Part shown: piece after piece, positions 48,413 through 58,651 of the stretch
Layout of the letters: each line of letters begins with the position of its first letter
Position numbering within the stretch: the stretch's first letter is position 1
Assembly (NCBI GenBank): GCA_027493675.1
Contig: JAOSKI010000012.1
Span: 1-64,000 of the forward strand
DNA from: Microthrixaceae bacterium
GTDB lineage: Bacteria > Actinomycetota > Acidimicrobiia > Acidimicrobiales > Microtrichaceae
Length of the DNA: 64,000 bases
Reading direction: 5' to 3'
The notes under the pieces: generated by a model
Seen by the model: only the letters and a program-made list of their open reading frames with translations
Told to the model about the DNA's origin: nothing
Database searches by the model: none
Program-made: the position numbers and the translations under genes

Positions 48413-50381
48413 ATGAGACTCCGTAGCACTTTCCTACCCGTGATCGGGTTCCTGTCTCTGGTTGCACTTGCGTGCACCCCACCCGGGGGGCGGTGGAACG
48501 ACTACCACCACGGGTGCGCCTGTCGCGGTGGCCAACGCGTCGCCGACCATCGGCGACGCACCCATGACGGTCAACTTCGACTCCAACGGCTCGAGTGTCG
48601 GCACCGGCACGGGCCTCACATACACCTGGGACTTCGGTGACGGCACCCCGAACGGCTCGGGTGCATCCACCTCCCACGTGTACGACACGGTGGGCACCTA
48701 CACGGCGAAGCTCACGATGACGAGCTCGGCGGGCTCCTCCACGTCACCCGGGATCTCGATCACGGTGAACCTGGATCCGAACCCCAAGTTCTACGTGAAG
48801 CCCACCGGCAGCACAGGCAGTGGCTGTGGTCCGTTGGCGGACCCCCTGCTCCACGATCGTCGAGGCGCAGTCGAACGCAGTTGCCAACGGCATCCATACG
48901 ATTCGCGTTGCCGGCGGAACCTACGGGCAACCGCTCACGCTCGCATCCGGCATGGACGTCACCGGCGGCTGGAAGCAGGACTTCAGCGACTTCGGTGTCG
49001 ACGAGGTCACCACGATCCTCGGCACCGGCACCGAGCCGGCTGTCACGATCAACGGCGTGAGCAACTCCTCCATCAGCGGCGTGAGCGCCCAGGGCGTGAC
49101 CCGCACATCGGGCAGTGCCACGGGCATCGTGGTCACCGGCGGATCCACGGGTGTCAAGATCGGCGACATCGACAGCCCGAAGACCGTCGTCGCAGGTGGT
49201 CAGGGTCCGAACGCCACCGGGATCCTCGTCGACGGCGGCTCGCTGGTGACCGTGGAGAACGCGACCGTCAACAGCGGCACGACCACCGGGGCCGGTTCGA
49301 GCGCCTACGGAATCCGTGCTCTCGGGCTGTCGGTCGTCAACGTCACGCTCTCGGAGGTCACCGGCCAGCCCGGCGTGGCGGGCGTCAGCGCTCCCGGTGG
49401 AACCCCGGCCCAGGCCGGATCCGGATCGAGTGGCGGAAGGGGAGGTGACTCCGCAGGCACTGATGGGCCAGGTGGTGGCGGCGCCTACGCCGGAGGCAAA
49501 GGAGGTCACGGCGGTGGCTTCTATGCCGCAGGTGGCAATGGCGGCAACGGTGCCGGGCCCGCCGGTGGTGCAGGCGGCGCTGGTGGATGTGGCTCGGCAT
49601 TCGGCTGCGGTGGCGACGGGGTGGCGGTAGGGCCGGTGGTGCCGGTGCTGCGGGTGCTGCGGGCCTTGCAGGGAGCAATGCTCCGGTCGCAGGTGACCTG
49701 TGGACCTCCACGAATGGCCAGCCTGGAACACCCGGCGCACCCGGCAGCGGTGGCGGTGGAGGTGGCGGCGGCAAGTCCGCCAGCGCGTACGGTGGCAGTG
49801 GTGGCGGTGGTGGCGGTGGTGGCTACGGTGGCGCAGCCGGCACGGTCGCAGGCACCTCCGGTGGCGGATCGTTCGGGGTGTACGCGAACAGCGCCAGCGT
49901 CAACCTGTCCTCGTCGACGGCGACCTCGTCCAACGGCGGAGTAGGCGGCAACGGAGCGAATGCCGGACGTGGCGGCAACGGTGGCAACGGTGGCGACGGT
50001 GGAAACAAGTCCTGCTGTGAGGCCGGTGGCGGCGGCGGTGGTGGTGCCGGTGCCGCAGGCGGTGGCGGTGGTGGTGCCGGTGGTGGTGCCGGTGGTCCGT
50101 CGATCGCGGTCTACCACATCGGCGTCGGTTCGCTGACGCTCACCGCCAGCTCCCAGTTCCGGCCCGTGTTCCCAGCGAGTGGTGGCACGGGCGGCGCCCT
50201 GGCCGCTCCGGCCACGGGCGGCGTCGGTGGGGCCCGTGGCAACTGCGCACTCATCGGAGGTTGCGCGGGTGGCGACCACGACGGCTATTCCGCAGGTGCG
50301 GGCAACTTGGGGCCCGCAGGCCAGAACGGTCCGGCGGGTCAGTTGTTCCGGGTCTGGAACAACGGCACCACAACCAGCTGA
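48413..50381 (+). CDS. PKD-domain lipoprotein with beta-helix and glycine-rich region, frameshifted
   Basis: About 650 residues, surface-exposed. ATG 48413 (TGGAGGGGG upstream) begins MRLRSTFLPVIGFLSLVALA with a lipobox ALAC. After a Thr/Gly linker comes a PKD domain (ANASPTIGDAPMTVNFDSNG, LTYTWDFGDGTPNGSGASTS). A right-handed beta-helix-like region follows (FYVKPTGSTGSGCG, STIVEAQSNAVANGIHTIRV, ITINGVSNSSISGVSAQGV-like). The next ~230 residues are up to about half Gly, with GGNGGNGGDGG-type runs, a CC pair (NKSCCEAGG) and a beta-rich end (IAVYHIGVGSLTLTASSQFR). Shifts lie near 48485, 48845 and 49620. A predicted structural or adhesive surface protein. Confidence 0.7.
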
Positions 50382-50395
50382 TCCCTACAACCTTG

Positions 50396-50432
50396 CCGAG
50401 CAGGCCCCTCCTGATCGGAGGGCCTGCTCGGC
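50396..50432. terminator. Hairpin after the PKD lipoprotein gene
   Basis: GCCGAGCAGGCCC pairs with GGGCCTGCTCGGC (13 bp) around an 11-base loop, 15 bases after the stop codon. No T-run. Confidence 0.6.
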
Positions 50433-50497
50433 AAAGTCCAACCGATGTTCCCCTGCACGCCGCAGGGGCATGAACCGAATCGACTCCCCGGGGGACC

Positions 50498-52519
50498 ATG
50501 CAGGATTTGTACAAGAGAAGAATCGGCCGCCGGACTTCCGCAGTGGCGCTGGCCTTCGCCTTGGTAGCCGGCGTAGCGGCTTCGTGTACCACGCCGCCGA
50601 CCAACCCGCCGGTGCCCAACCAGCAGTTCTGCGACTTCTTCGAAAAGGTCGAGGAGGCGCCTCCCACTCCCGACCAGGCCGTTCTGGTGAAGACGGACGT
50701 GGTCGCCCTCGCTGAGGACACCGATGTCACCGGTCAGAAGTGCACCGACGCCGGCGCGAAGGTGGACCTCGGCGGCGCGGTGCTGGCTGAGGGCGAAGAG
50801 GTTCCCGAGGAGCTGGACAACCCGGATTCCCCCGAGGTGGCGGCTGTCACCGGCGACGAGATCGCAGCCGAGGCTCCGGTCCTCGACAACCTGAAGCTCA
50901 AGTCGCTCTCCGCGACGATCGGCGCGAACGGCATCACCGTGCGCGGCAACGTGGCGATCACCCTCTCAGGGGTCACCTCCACCATCGGATTCACCGGCAC
51001 GCTCGCGAACCTCGACAACTGGTCCATCGGGCTGTCGAGCACCGGCTTCTCCATTCCGGGCGTCACGACATCGCCAGTGGTGTTCTCCGGTACCCTTCGC
51101 GTCGTCAACGGCGTGCCGTCACTCCAACTTTCGGCCAGTGCCACCCTCGTGAAGGTCGGTGACATAACCGTCAACGGTGCGTCGATCACGCTGTCGGCTT
51201 CGAAGGCAACGGGTGTGTCGGCATCCATAGCCGGGTCGATCAAGGTCGGGCCCAGCACCGCGAGCGGAACCGTTGCGGTCGAGTTCGACAAGGCCGGTGC
51301 GCTCGTGTCGGCACATGCTGACATCTCGGCGCACCTCGTCGGCCATCAGGCCGGCGGCAAGATGATCGACCTCCAGGGCACCGTCAAGCTGGACGGCAAC
51401 GCCAGCGAGACGGTGGTGTCGTTCAGCGGAAGCGGCATCGTGGGTGACCTTCAGGTCAACGCGGCCAATGGCACGCTCACGCTGGCCACCAACAAGGCGA
51501 CCTTCGTGGGCGTCCTGGACGTGGCACAGGGCAACAACTACCTGCGCTACAACGGCTCGATCGTCTGGGATGGCATCACCGCCTACACGCCTTTCCTGTA
51601 CCTGGAAGCAGGTGGTGAGTTCTCAGGCACGTTGACCGATGGTCAGACGGTCAAGGCATCCGGCGACTTGGAGACCACCATCATCGGTGGGCAGATGCGG
51701 ACAGTGCTCACCGGGGCGTTCCAGGTCGGAACGCTCAAGGCGTCCGGCACCGCGATCGTTGAGGTCAACGGCCCGACGACGGTCCTCTACGTCGACGGTG
51801 ATCTCGTCGACGCCGGCTTCGACGCCAGCCTCGAAGGCGCAATCGTCATCGACGGCGGCCTCGCCGAGCAGGTGAACCTCGACGCCACGGTCAACGGCAC
51901 GGTCGATCTTGGCGACGCTACGCTCGAGAACGCTACGCTCAGCGTGCGCAGCACCTACGGAAGCCCCCTGGATATCTCCTTCTCAGGTGGCCTGAAGGTC
52001 GGTACGAACGCCGACCTCTCCGGAACGGTTGATGCCAGCTTCGGTCCCAACGGAACGCTGCTCAGCCTCAACGGACAGCTGACCGGCTCGCTGCAACTCG
52101 ACTCCTGGGGCCTGATGAACTTCAACGGCTCGGTCGTAGCCGGTCCCGACCAGGTGACGCTGTCGGGCTCAGGTGCGGTGTCGCTCATCAACTTCCCGCT
52201 GGGGATCACCTTCGACGGGTCGTTCACCTCCTCGCTCAACCACCCGACCTGGTCCTTGAACGGTGCCGCCCGATTCCGCATCGCATCAATCGACGTCGCA
52301 TCGGCACGTGTGAGGCTGAGCCAGACCGAGGGTATGCGAGCCACGAGGGTCGGCTTCTACTTCAAGATCATCGGCATCCCCTTCTACTTCGAGGGCAACT
52401 TCTTCCCTCAGGCCCGGCGGTGGCTGCGACAAGGTGGACATCACTGGCGGAAGCTTCCTGATGCGACCTGCCTTGGCGCTCGCCATGCCGGGTGTAGTGG
52501 GGTGCCCGGTCAACATCTG
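50498..52519 (+). CDS. Large repetitive beta-strand lipoprotein, one frameshift near the end
   Basis: About 673 residues, function not recognised. ATG 50498: MQDLYKRRIGRRTSAVALAF with lipobox VAASC. After a Pro-rich linker and two spaced Cys come some twelve repeats of roughly 40-45 residues with alternating hydrophobic strands and Gly turns (LSATIGANGITVRGNVAITL, SGTLRVVNGVPSLQLSASAT, GTVDASFGPNGTLLSLNGQL, LSGSGAVSLINFPLGITFDG). This resembles repeated beta-sandwich or long beta-solenoid surface proteins. A frameshift near 52415 moves the last ~35 residues (GGGCDKVDITGGSFLMRPAL, ending GCPVNI), which restores two Cys. It lies 117 bases after the PKD lipoprotein. Confidence 0.65.
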
Positions 52520-52620
52520 AGCCGAGGGGACCTTCGGCCCGGTCGCCACGCCTCAAGCGCAGACGGCCAAGCCGCTGGGGGCATCGCCAATCGGCGAGGC
52601 CCCCAGTGTGCTGTGGCCAC

Positions 52621-53347
52621 CTACCCGGTGGGGTCTCGTCGGCCTTCGGCGTACCGGGTCGCGCGGTCATACAGGCTCGCGATCTTGTCCGCGTAGCCCG
52701 GGTCGGTGGCCCAGTTGCCGTTGCCCATGTTGCTCCACCTGGGTGCCTTCCCCTTCGGGGACACCAGGTGACAGCGCGGCGTGACCGTGGGGGTCTTGAA
52801 GTTGGAGCAGGTCACCGTCTTGTCTGCATACGCGCGGAGGTGTTGGATCTGCGCCCTCACCCCGATCCGGGCGCTCGGGAAGGCGGCCGATGAGCTGCCT
52901 GAGTCGACGGCTCCGATGCCTGAGAAGTTGTTGTTGGACGGAGGCATGCGCTTGGAGAAGCGGAACCATCCGGTCTCGAGGGATCGCCTGAGCGAACGCG
53001 ACGTCGCCGGCCACGCCTTCACGGGCGCCTTCCTCGATGAAGTAGCGTGCGATCTCCTCGACGGGCACCGGTGGCTTGGCGCCGCTCACCCCGACTGAGG
53101 TCACCCAGGCGGCGAGCTCAGCGGCGGACAGGCGTGAACGACCCATGATGGGACCGGGATCCCGGTGGATGCCTGACCTCTCGGTTGTCGTCGTCCGGGC
53201 CTTCGTCGTGGTCTTCGGAGGCCCGGTGGTCTTGGTCGTCTTGATGATCCCCGTGTTGGCGACCGGTCTGTGGGCGGGCAGGCACGCTGCGGTCAGCGTC
53301 GTGATCGCGATGGTTGCCGTGATGATCCGTAGCGTCCTGGTTCGCAT
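52621..53347 (-). CDS. Secreted glucosaminidase (peptidoglycan hydrolase), one frameshift
   Basis: About 240 residues from ATG 53347 (GGGAGC upstream). A lipoprotein-type signal (MRTRTLRIITATIAITTLTA, then AC) leads into a basic, Thr-rich linker (IIKTTKTTGPPKTTTKARTT). The catalytic region reads PVPVEEIARYFIEEGAREGV, AGDVAFAQAI. After a shift near 52985 it continues ETGWFRFSKRMPPSNNNFSG, IGAVDSGSSSAAFPSARIGV and RAQIQHLRAYADKTVTC. The Glu of ETGWF is the expected acid of GH73-like N-acetylglucosaminidases. It cleaves wall glycan. Confidence 0.8.
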
Positions 53348-53522
53348 GTGCTCCCATCCGGGTTCGGCCGACGTGTCCTCATCGACCTTCTTCCAGGCTC
53401 CTTGAGCAAACCTGCTCGCCGGTGACCGGAGCTCTTCCGCAGTTCGGCAGCGTACGGAGTTCTTCCGCGGTGCCGCAGGTGGCAGCATCGGTCGGAGCAG
53501 CAGCACCTGACGAGGAGGACGC

Positions 53523-54135
53523 GTGGTCGAACAGAGTCTGTGGGTCGACATCACCAACCAGAACCCGGGTCACTCGAGGTGGTACATCGAGCGATTCCGC
53601 ACGATGGCAGCCGAGGGCGCCGACCTCGCTGGCGAAGCACGGATGATCGATGCCATGGTGCCCAGGGGTGCCCGGATTCTCGACGCAGGATGCGGCCCGG
53701 GTCGTGTCGGCTGGCTACTGCACGAGCTCGGCCATGAGGTCGTGGGCGTGGACGTCGACCCCGGTCCTGATCGACGCTGCGGAGGCCGACTACCCGGGAC
53801 CCACCTGGCTGGTGGGTGATCTGGCCGAGATGGATCTGCCCGAGCAGGGGATCGCCGAGGGGTTCGACGCGATCGTGTGCGGAGGCAACGTCATGACGTT
53901 CTGCGCGCCGAGCACCCGTGGGCTCATCATCGAGCGGATGGGCGCGCACCTGCGATCCGACGGCAGGTTGGTCGTCGGCTTCGGCGCTGGACGCGGCTAT
54001 GAGTTCAGCGACTTCTTCGCCGACGTAGAGCAGGCCGGGCTGACACCCGACCTCCTGCTGTCGACGTGGGACCTCCGCCCCTTCACCGAGAACTCTGACT
54101 TCCTGGTGGCGGTGCTGTCCCGCGCCACGTCCTGA
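53523..54135 (+). CDS. Class I SAM-dependent methyltransferase, one frameshift
   Basis: About 204 residues starting GTG 53523 (VVEQSLWVDITNQNPGHSRW). Motif I is ARILDAGCGPGRVGWLLHEL. After a shift near 53762 it reads VLIDAAEADYPGPTWLVGDL, EGFDAIVCGGNVMTFCAPST, IERMGAHLRSDGRLVVGFGA and ends VLSRATS. The residue pattern fits small-molecule methyltransferases. Substrate unknown. Confidence 0.82.
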
Positions 54136-54220
54136 AGGTTGCCGCCGTGCACGACGGCAACCGGGATTCCTTGGCGGAGGCCTTTCGGGTCACCTCTCCC
54201 ATCTGTCAGGCTCTGTTCCC

Positions 54221-55609
54221 ATGAGCTACTACCCGTACGCAGACCGCTTCCCAGTCAACCGGACGCTCCCGGAACAGGGGCGTGACAGAGCCGAGGTCCT
54301 TGCCGAGCTCCGCACCATGGCTGCCGAGGAGGACCGGAGCTGGCAGTCCGGCAAGGTGTCGGGTTCCTACTACTGCGGAGACGTGGAGCACTACGGGTTC
54401 ATGACCGAGGCATTCGGCCTGTTCGCACACGTGAACGCTCTGCAGCGTGATGTGTGTCCGAGCGCCACCAGGTTCGAGGGCGAGGTGATCGCAATGACCC
54501 TCGACATGCTCGGAGGTGCGTCCATCACCGACACGACCCCCGGTGGAATCCTCACCAGCGGTGGCACCGGCAGCATCCTGCACGCTCTGCTCGCCTACCG
54601 GGACCATGCACGGGAGCAGCGGGGGATCACCCGGCCCAACGTCGTGAAGCCCGAGACCGGACACCCGGCGTTCGACAAGGCATGTCACCTGTTCGGCATC
54701 GAGATGCGTCGGGCTCCGGTCGACCCTGAGACCGCCACGGCGGACGTGGCAGCGGTCTCCGGACTGGTGGACGAGAACACGATCGCCATCATCGGCTCGG
54801 CCTGCAACTACGGCTACGGCACGGTCGATCCGATCACGGAGCTCGGCCGGGTCGCCATCGATGCCGGCACGGGGCTGCACGTGGACGGCTGCCTCGGCGG
54901 GTTCATCCTGCCGTGGGGGCGCGAGCTGGGCTACGACATCGAGGCCTTCGACTTCTCGGTGCCGGGTGTGACCAGCATGAGCGCGGACACCCACAAGTAC
55001 GGCTACGGGTTCAAGGGCACATCGGTTGTGCTGTTCCGTGACACGGCGGTGCGCAACTCGCAGTACTTCTACCTGACGGACTGGACTGGCGGGAAGTACT
55101 GCTCACCGGGAATGGACGGGTCCCGTTCCTCGGGCCTGCTGGCGGCGACGTGGTCGGCGATGCTCACCTACGGGCGCAGCGGCTACCGCGCCAAGGCGGC
55201 GGAGATCTTCGCAGTCGCCGCGCGGATGCAGGACGCTGTGCGCTCGCACGCCGAACTGCGGATCATCGGATCGCCGACGTTCTGCTTCAGCTTCACCTCC
55301 GACGAGTTCGACATCTACCACGTGAACGACTTCATGTCCCAACGTGGCTGGCGGTTCAACGGCCAGCAGTACCCCAACGCGATCCACATGGCGGTTACCG
55401 GGCCGCAGACCCAGGACGGGGTTGTCGGGTTGTTCGAGGCGGATCTCGCTGAGGCCGTCGGTTACGCGATCGCCAAGGGTGACGAACCGGCCGCCAGCGC
55501 GGCGATCTACGGCAGCGTACCGGGCGGCTTCACCGAGGAGGCCGACGAGTTCATCCGCCAGATCATGGCCGACATGATGGACCACCAACAGGGCGTTCCC
55601 GCTCCCTGA
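54221..55609 (+). CDS. PLP-dependent decarboxylase/lyase, sphingosine-1-phosphate lyase-like
   Basis: 462 residues and intact, from ATG 54221. Fold type I PLP enzyme of group II decarboxylase / S1P-lyase type: SGSYYCGDVEHYGFMTEAFG, GGILTSGGTGSILHALLAYR, GLHVDGCLGGFILPWGRELG and the Schiff-base Lys in SMSADTHKYGYGFKGTSVVL. GRSGYRAKAAEIFAVAARMQ and MSQRGWRFNGQQYPNAIHMA follow. It lacks the membrane anchor of eukaryotic S1P lyase. Bacterial relatives act on phosphorylated long-chain bases or amino acids; the substrate is unknown. Confidence 0.85.
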   Translation: MSYYPYADRFPVNRTLPEQGRDRAEVLAELRTMAAEEDRSWQSGKVSGSYYCGDVEHYGFMTEAFGLFAHVNALQRDVCPSATRFEGEVIAMTLDMLGGASITDTTPGGILTSGGTGSILHALLAYRDHAREQRGITRPNVVKPETGHPAFDKACHLFGIEMRRAPVDPETATADVAAVSGLVDENTIAIIGSACNYGYGTVDPITELGRVAIDAGTGLHVDGCLGGFILPWGRELGYDIEAFDFSVPGVTSMSADTHKYGYGFKGTSVVLFRDTAVRNSQYFYLTDWTGGKYCSPGMDGSRSSGLLAATWSAMLTYGRSGYRAKAAEIFAVAARMQDAVRSHAELRIIGSPTFCFSFTSDEFDIYHVNDFMSQRGWRFNGQQYPNAIHMAVTGPQTQDGVVGLFEADLAEAVGYAIAKGDEPAASAAIYGSVPGGFTEEADEFIRQIMADMMDHQQGVPAP

Positions 55610-55674
55610 CGACGCTGTCCTCCCTGACGACGCTGTCGTCCCTGACGAGGCTGTCGTCCTTGACGACGCTGCCG
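55603..55674. repeat. Four tandem 18-bp repeats
   Basis: Unit TCCCTGACGACGCTGTCG repeated four times with 1-3 differences (starts 55603, 55621, 55639 and 55657). The first unit contains the stop codon of the preceding gene and the last runs into the long hairpin at 55672. Confidence 0.85.
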
Positions 55675-55724
55675 TTCTGTGGGGCGTGCGTGGCGCTCAG
55701 CGCCACGCACGCCCCACAGAACGG
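55672..55724. terminator. Perfect 26-bp hairpin between convergent genes
   Basis: The arm beginning CCGTTCTGTGGGGCGTGCG (55672-55697) is perfectly complementary to 55699-55724 with a single-base loop. It lies between the convergent decarboxylase and patatin genes; bidirectional terminator is the simplest reading. Confidence 0.7.
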
Positions 55725-55772
55725 GGGATCTCCGGCGCTGGGATCTCCGGTGCAGGGATCGGTGGTGCGGCG

Positions 55773-56681
55773 TCAGCCGTAGCGGGGACTCGCCGCCGCG
55801 TCGGCGGGCATCGAGTCGCCGTCACGTTGGTAGAGCCCCGGGCCACTCACCGAGATGGTCTCGAGGAACGCCCTCGACTGTTCGTAGGCGTCGACCATGA
55901 GCGCCGAGGTGTGACGGAAGTCGAGCGGGTTGATCATCAGGGGTGACGCCCCTGGCAGGTACAGCACCGGCACTTCCTGGGCGGCTATCGGCATGTCGCG
56001 CAGCACCTGCTGACGTAGCTGAGTGGTGACGACCCACAGCGCAGTGTCGGCGAGCCTTCGGGGCACACCGAGGCGGTGGCCTGCGAACATGCAGTCGAGC
56101 ACCACCAGCGAACGAGCTCCCATCTCGAGCGCGTCGAGCACCGCGACGTTGGTGATGACGCCTCCGTCGTAGTGCAACCGGGTGTTGTGCTTCACCGCCG
56201 GGAACACCCCGGGGATGGCGGTGCTGGCCTGGATGGCGGTCACCAGGCGTCCGGATGACAACCGGGTGGTGACTCCGTCCGCCACGTCGACTGTGATGGC
56301 GCCGTAGGGAACCTGGAGGTCGGTGATGTCGACATCACCCACCACCTCGGTGACCAGTTCCGCGATTGCAGGGGCGTCGTAGATGCTGTTCGTACGGCGC
56401 AGCAGCGTGCGGACACGCCGCAGCAGCCCCTTGCCCAGGATCGTGCCCGGTTCGATCGTGTTCCACAGGTGCGAGAGCCTGCTGGCCGCACCCACGGGGT
56501 CGGCCGCCACCAACGCACCGTTCACCGAGCCGATCGATGTGCCCACCACCAGGTCGGCGTGTATCCCCACGTCGCTGAGTGCCTGCAGCATGCCGACCTG
56601 CTGGGCCCCGAGGCTTCCACCGCCTCCCAGGACGAAACCGATGGGCCTCGGCAGCGATTCGGCGAGGGTGCTGGTCTGCAT
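55773..56681 (-). CDS. Patatin-like phospholipase
   Basis: 302 residues, intact from ATG 56681. Oxyanion hole PIGFVLGGGGSLGAQQVGML, nucleophile elbow LVVGTSIGSVNGAL (G-x-S-x-G, Ser near residue 49) and the catalytic Asp in YDGGVITNVAVLDALEMGAR. A C-terminal region (LMVDAYEQSRAFLETISVSG) is common in actinobacterial patatins. There is no signal peptide. Hydrolyses acyl esters of lipids; the specific substrate is unknown. Confidence 0.9.
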   Translation of the reverse strand: MQTSTLAESLPRPIGFVLGGGGSLGAQQVGMLQALSDVGIHADLVVGTSIGSVNGALVAADPVGAASRLSHLWNTIEPGTILGKGLLRRVRTLLRRTNSIYDAPAIAELVTEVVGDVDITDLQVPYGAITVDVADGVTTRLSSGRLVTAIQASTAIPGVFPAVKHNTRLHYDGGVITNVAVLDALEMGARSLVVLDCMFAGHRLGVPRRLADTALWVVTTQLRQQVLRDMPIAAQEVPVLYLPGASPLMINPLDFRHTSALMVDAYEQSRAFLETISVSGPGLYQRDGDSMPADAAASPRYG

Positions 56682-56919
56682 GGGTCTCCATTCGGTGTGG
56701 TCGGACTCTCTGCGAGGCCGGCCCTCGCAACCACGACGTGGTGTGCTGCCATTGTGGTCGCTCGCGAGGGCGCTTGCAGGACACGACCTCGACGGCTGTC
56801 TTCGCCAAGTCACGATACTGGTTCGACTACCGAAGTATCGGTGCTGCATGATTGGGTGTTGTCCGCCGCGGCCTGTCCGCGTGACCGGTCTTCCGGGCAG
56901 ATCCATTGGAGAACCTTCG

Positions 56920-58651
56920 TTGTTGGTCAAGCTGCTGCGAACCCACCTGGCCGCCTTCAAGCCGTGGCTGATGGCAGTGGCGGTGCTCCAGGCAGGCCAG
57001 ACGGTGGCAACCCTGATGCTGCCGACGCTCAACGCGGACATCATCGACAAGGGCATCGTCACCGGCGATACCGCCTACATCTGGCGTGTGGGCGGGATCA
57101 TGCTCGCCATCACCGTGGTCCAGATGGCGCTGTCGATGGGCGCGGTGTACTACGGAGCGCTCACCTCGATGGGTTTCGGCCGAAACGTGCGCGGTGCGCT
57201 GTTCCACAGCGTGAGCAGGTTCTCGACCCGCGAGATGATGCAACTCGGCGCACCGTCGCTGATCACCAGGGTCACCAACGACGTCCAGCAGGTTCAGATG
57301 GTGGTCCTCATGGGTTGCCTGTTGATGGTCACCGCGCCCATCACCGCGATCGGTGGGATCGTCATGGCGCTGCGTCAGGACGTCGGGCTCTCGGCGGTCC
57401 TCCTTGTGAGCATCCCGGTGCTGGTGGGTGGGATGAGCCTCGTGTTGCGGCGAATGGTGCCGCAGTTCCGGCTCATGCAGGAACGGCTCGACGTGGTCAA
57501 CCAGGAGCTGCGCGAGCAGCTGATGGGAATCCGGGTGGTGCGGGCGTTCGTCCGCGAACCACACGAGACCGACCGCTTCGCAGCAGGCAACGACGACCTC
57601 ACCCAGACGTCCCTCACTGCGGGGCGTCTCATGGCCTTCATGTTCCCCATGGTCATGTTGGTACTCAACCTCTCGAGCGTCGCGGCCATCTGGCTGGGCG
57701 GGAACCGCATCGACGCGGGGGCGTTGCAGGTGGGTGAGCTGATCGCGTTCCTGAGCTACCTGATCCAGATCCTCATGGCGGTCATGATGGCGACGTTCAT
57801 GGCGGTGATCGCCCCACGTGCAGCGGTTTCGGGTGAGCGCATCCAGGAGGTGCTCGACACCGAACCCACGATCGCGGAGCCCGAGTCGCCGGTCCGCTCA
57901 CTGGGTGACCGCAACACGCTCGAGTTCCGCGACGTCGAGTTCGGCTACCCGGGCGCCGAGGAGCCCGTGCTGTGTCAAATCTCCTTCACCGCCGAGCCGG
58001 GGGAGACCGTTGCGCTGATCGGTAGTACGGGTTCGGGTAAGACCGCGCTCGTCAACCTGATACCGAGGCTCTTCGACGTGACCGCGGGTGCAGTCCTCGT
58101 CGACGGGGTCGACGTGCGCGACATCGACTCCGAGGCGTTGTGGAAGCGGATCGGACTCGTTCCACAGACGCCCTTCCTCTTCTCGGGAACGGTGGCGTCG
58201 AACCTGCGCTACGGCGATCCCGAGGCCACCGATGCCGAGCTGTGGGACGCTCTCGAAGTCGCCCAGGCGGCCGACTTCGTGGCACGCATGGACGGTGGTC
58301 TCGAAGCGAAGATCTCCCAGGGAGGAACCAACGTCTCGGGCGGCCAGCGCCAGCGGCTCTCCATCGCCCGGGCGTTGGTGCGCCGCCCGGGCATCTACTG
58401 CTTCGACGACTGCTTCTCCGCGCTCGACCTCGCCACCGAGGGCGGCTCTGCGCGCCGCGTTGGCGCCCCGTGTGGCCGATGCCGTGGTGCTCGTGGTGGC
58501 GCAACGCGTCAGCTCTATCGTCGACGCCGATCGAATCATCGTGCTCGAGGACGGCCGCATCGTGGGGATGGACGACCACGCGTCGCTGCTGGCGACCTGC
58601 GATACCTACCGCGAGATAGTCGCCTCCCAGCGGGTGGAGGAGGCGGCGTGA
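56920..58651 (+). CDS. ABC exporter subunit 1 (fused permease/ATPase), one frameshift
   Basis: About 578 residues. TTG 56920 follows GGAGA with 7-base spacing (GTG 56881 is an alternative). Six-helix exporter domain (LLRTHLAAFKPWLMAVAVLQ, YIWRVGGIMLAITVVQMALS, RLMAFMFPMVMLVLNLSSVA). NBD: Walker A ALIGSTGSGKTALVNLIPRL, Q-loop VPQTPFLFSGTVASNL, signature NVSGGQRQRLSIARALVRRP and Walker B IYCFDDCFSALD. After a shift near 58440 comes AVVLVVAQRVSSIVDADRII. DD in place of DE in Walker B and Gln for His in the H-loop (AQR) mark the degenerate site of a heterodimeric exporter. It overlaps subunit 2 by four bases. Confidence 0.88.

Noticed and set aside
49385-50279. Long minus-strand frames opposite the Gly-rich lipoprotein
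   Set aside because: Antisense of GGC/GGT repeats gives Pro/Ala-rich shadows. The + frame has the signal peptide, PKD domain and ribosome-binding site.
48413-50381. Mycobacterial PE_PGRS assignment for the Gly-rich protein
   Set aside because: There is no PE domain. It has a lipoprotein signal and a PKD domain instead, so the resemblance is composition only.
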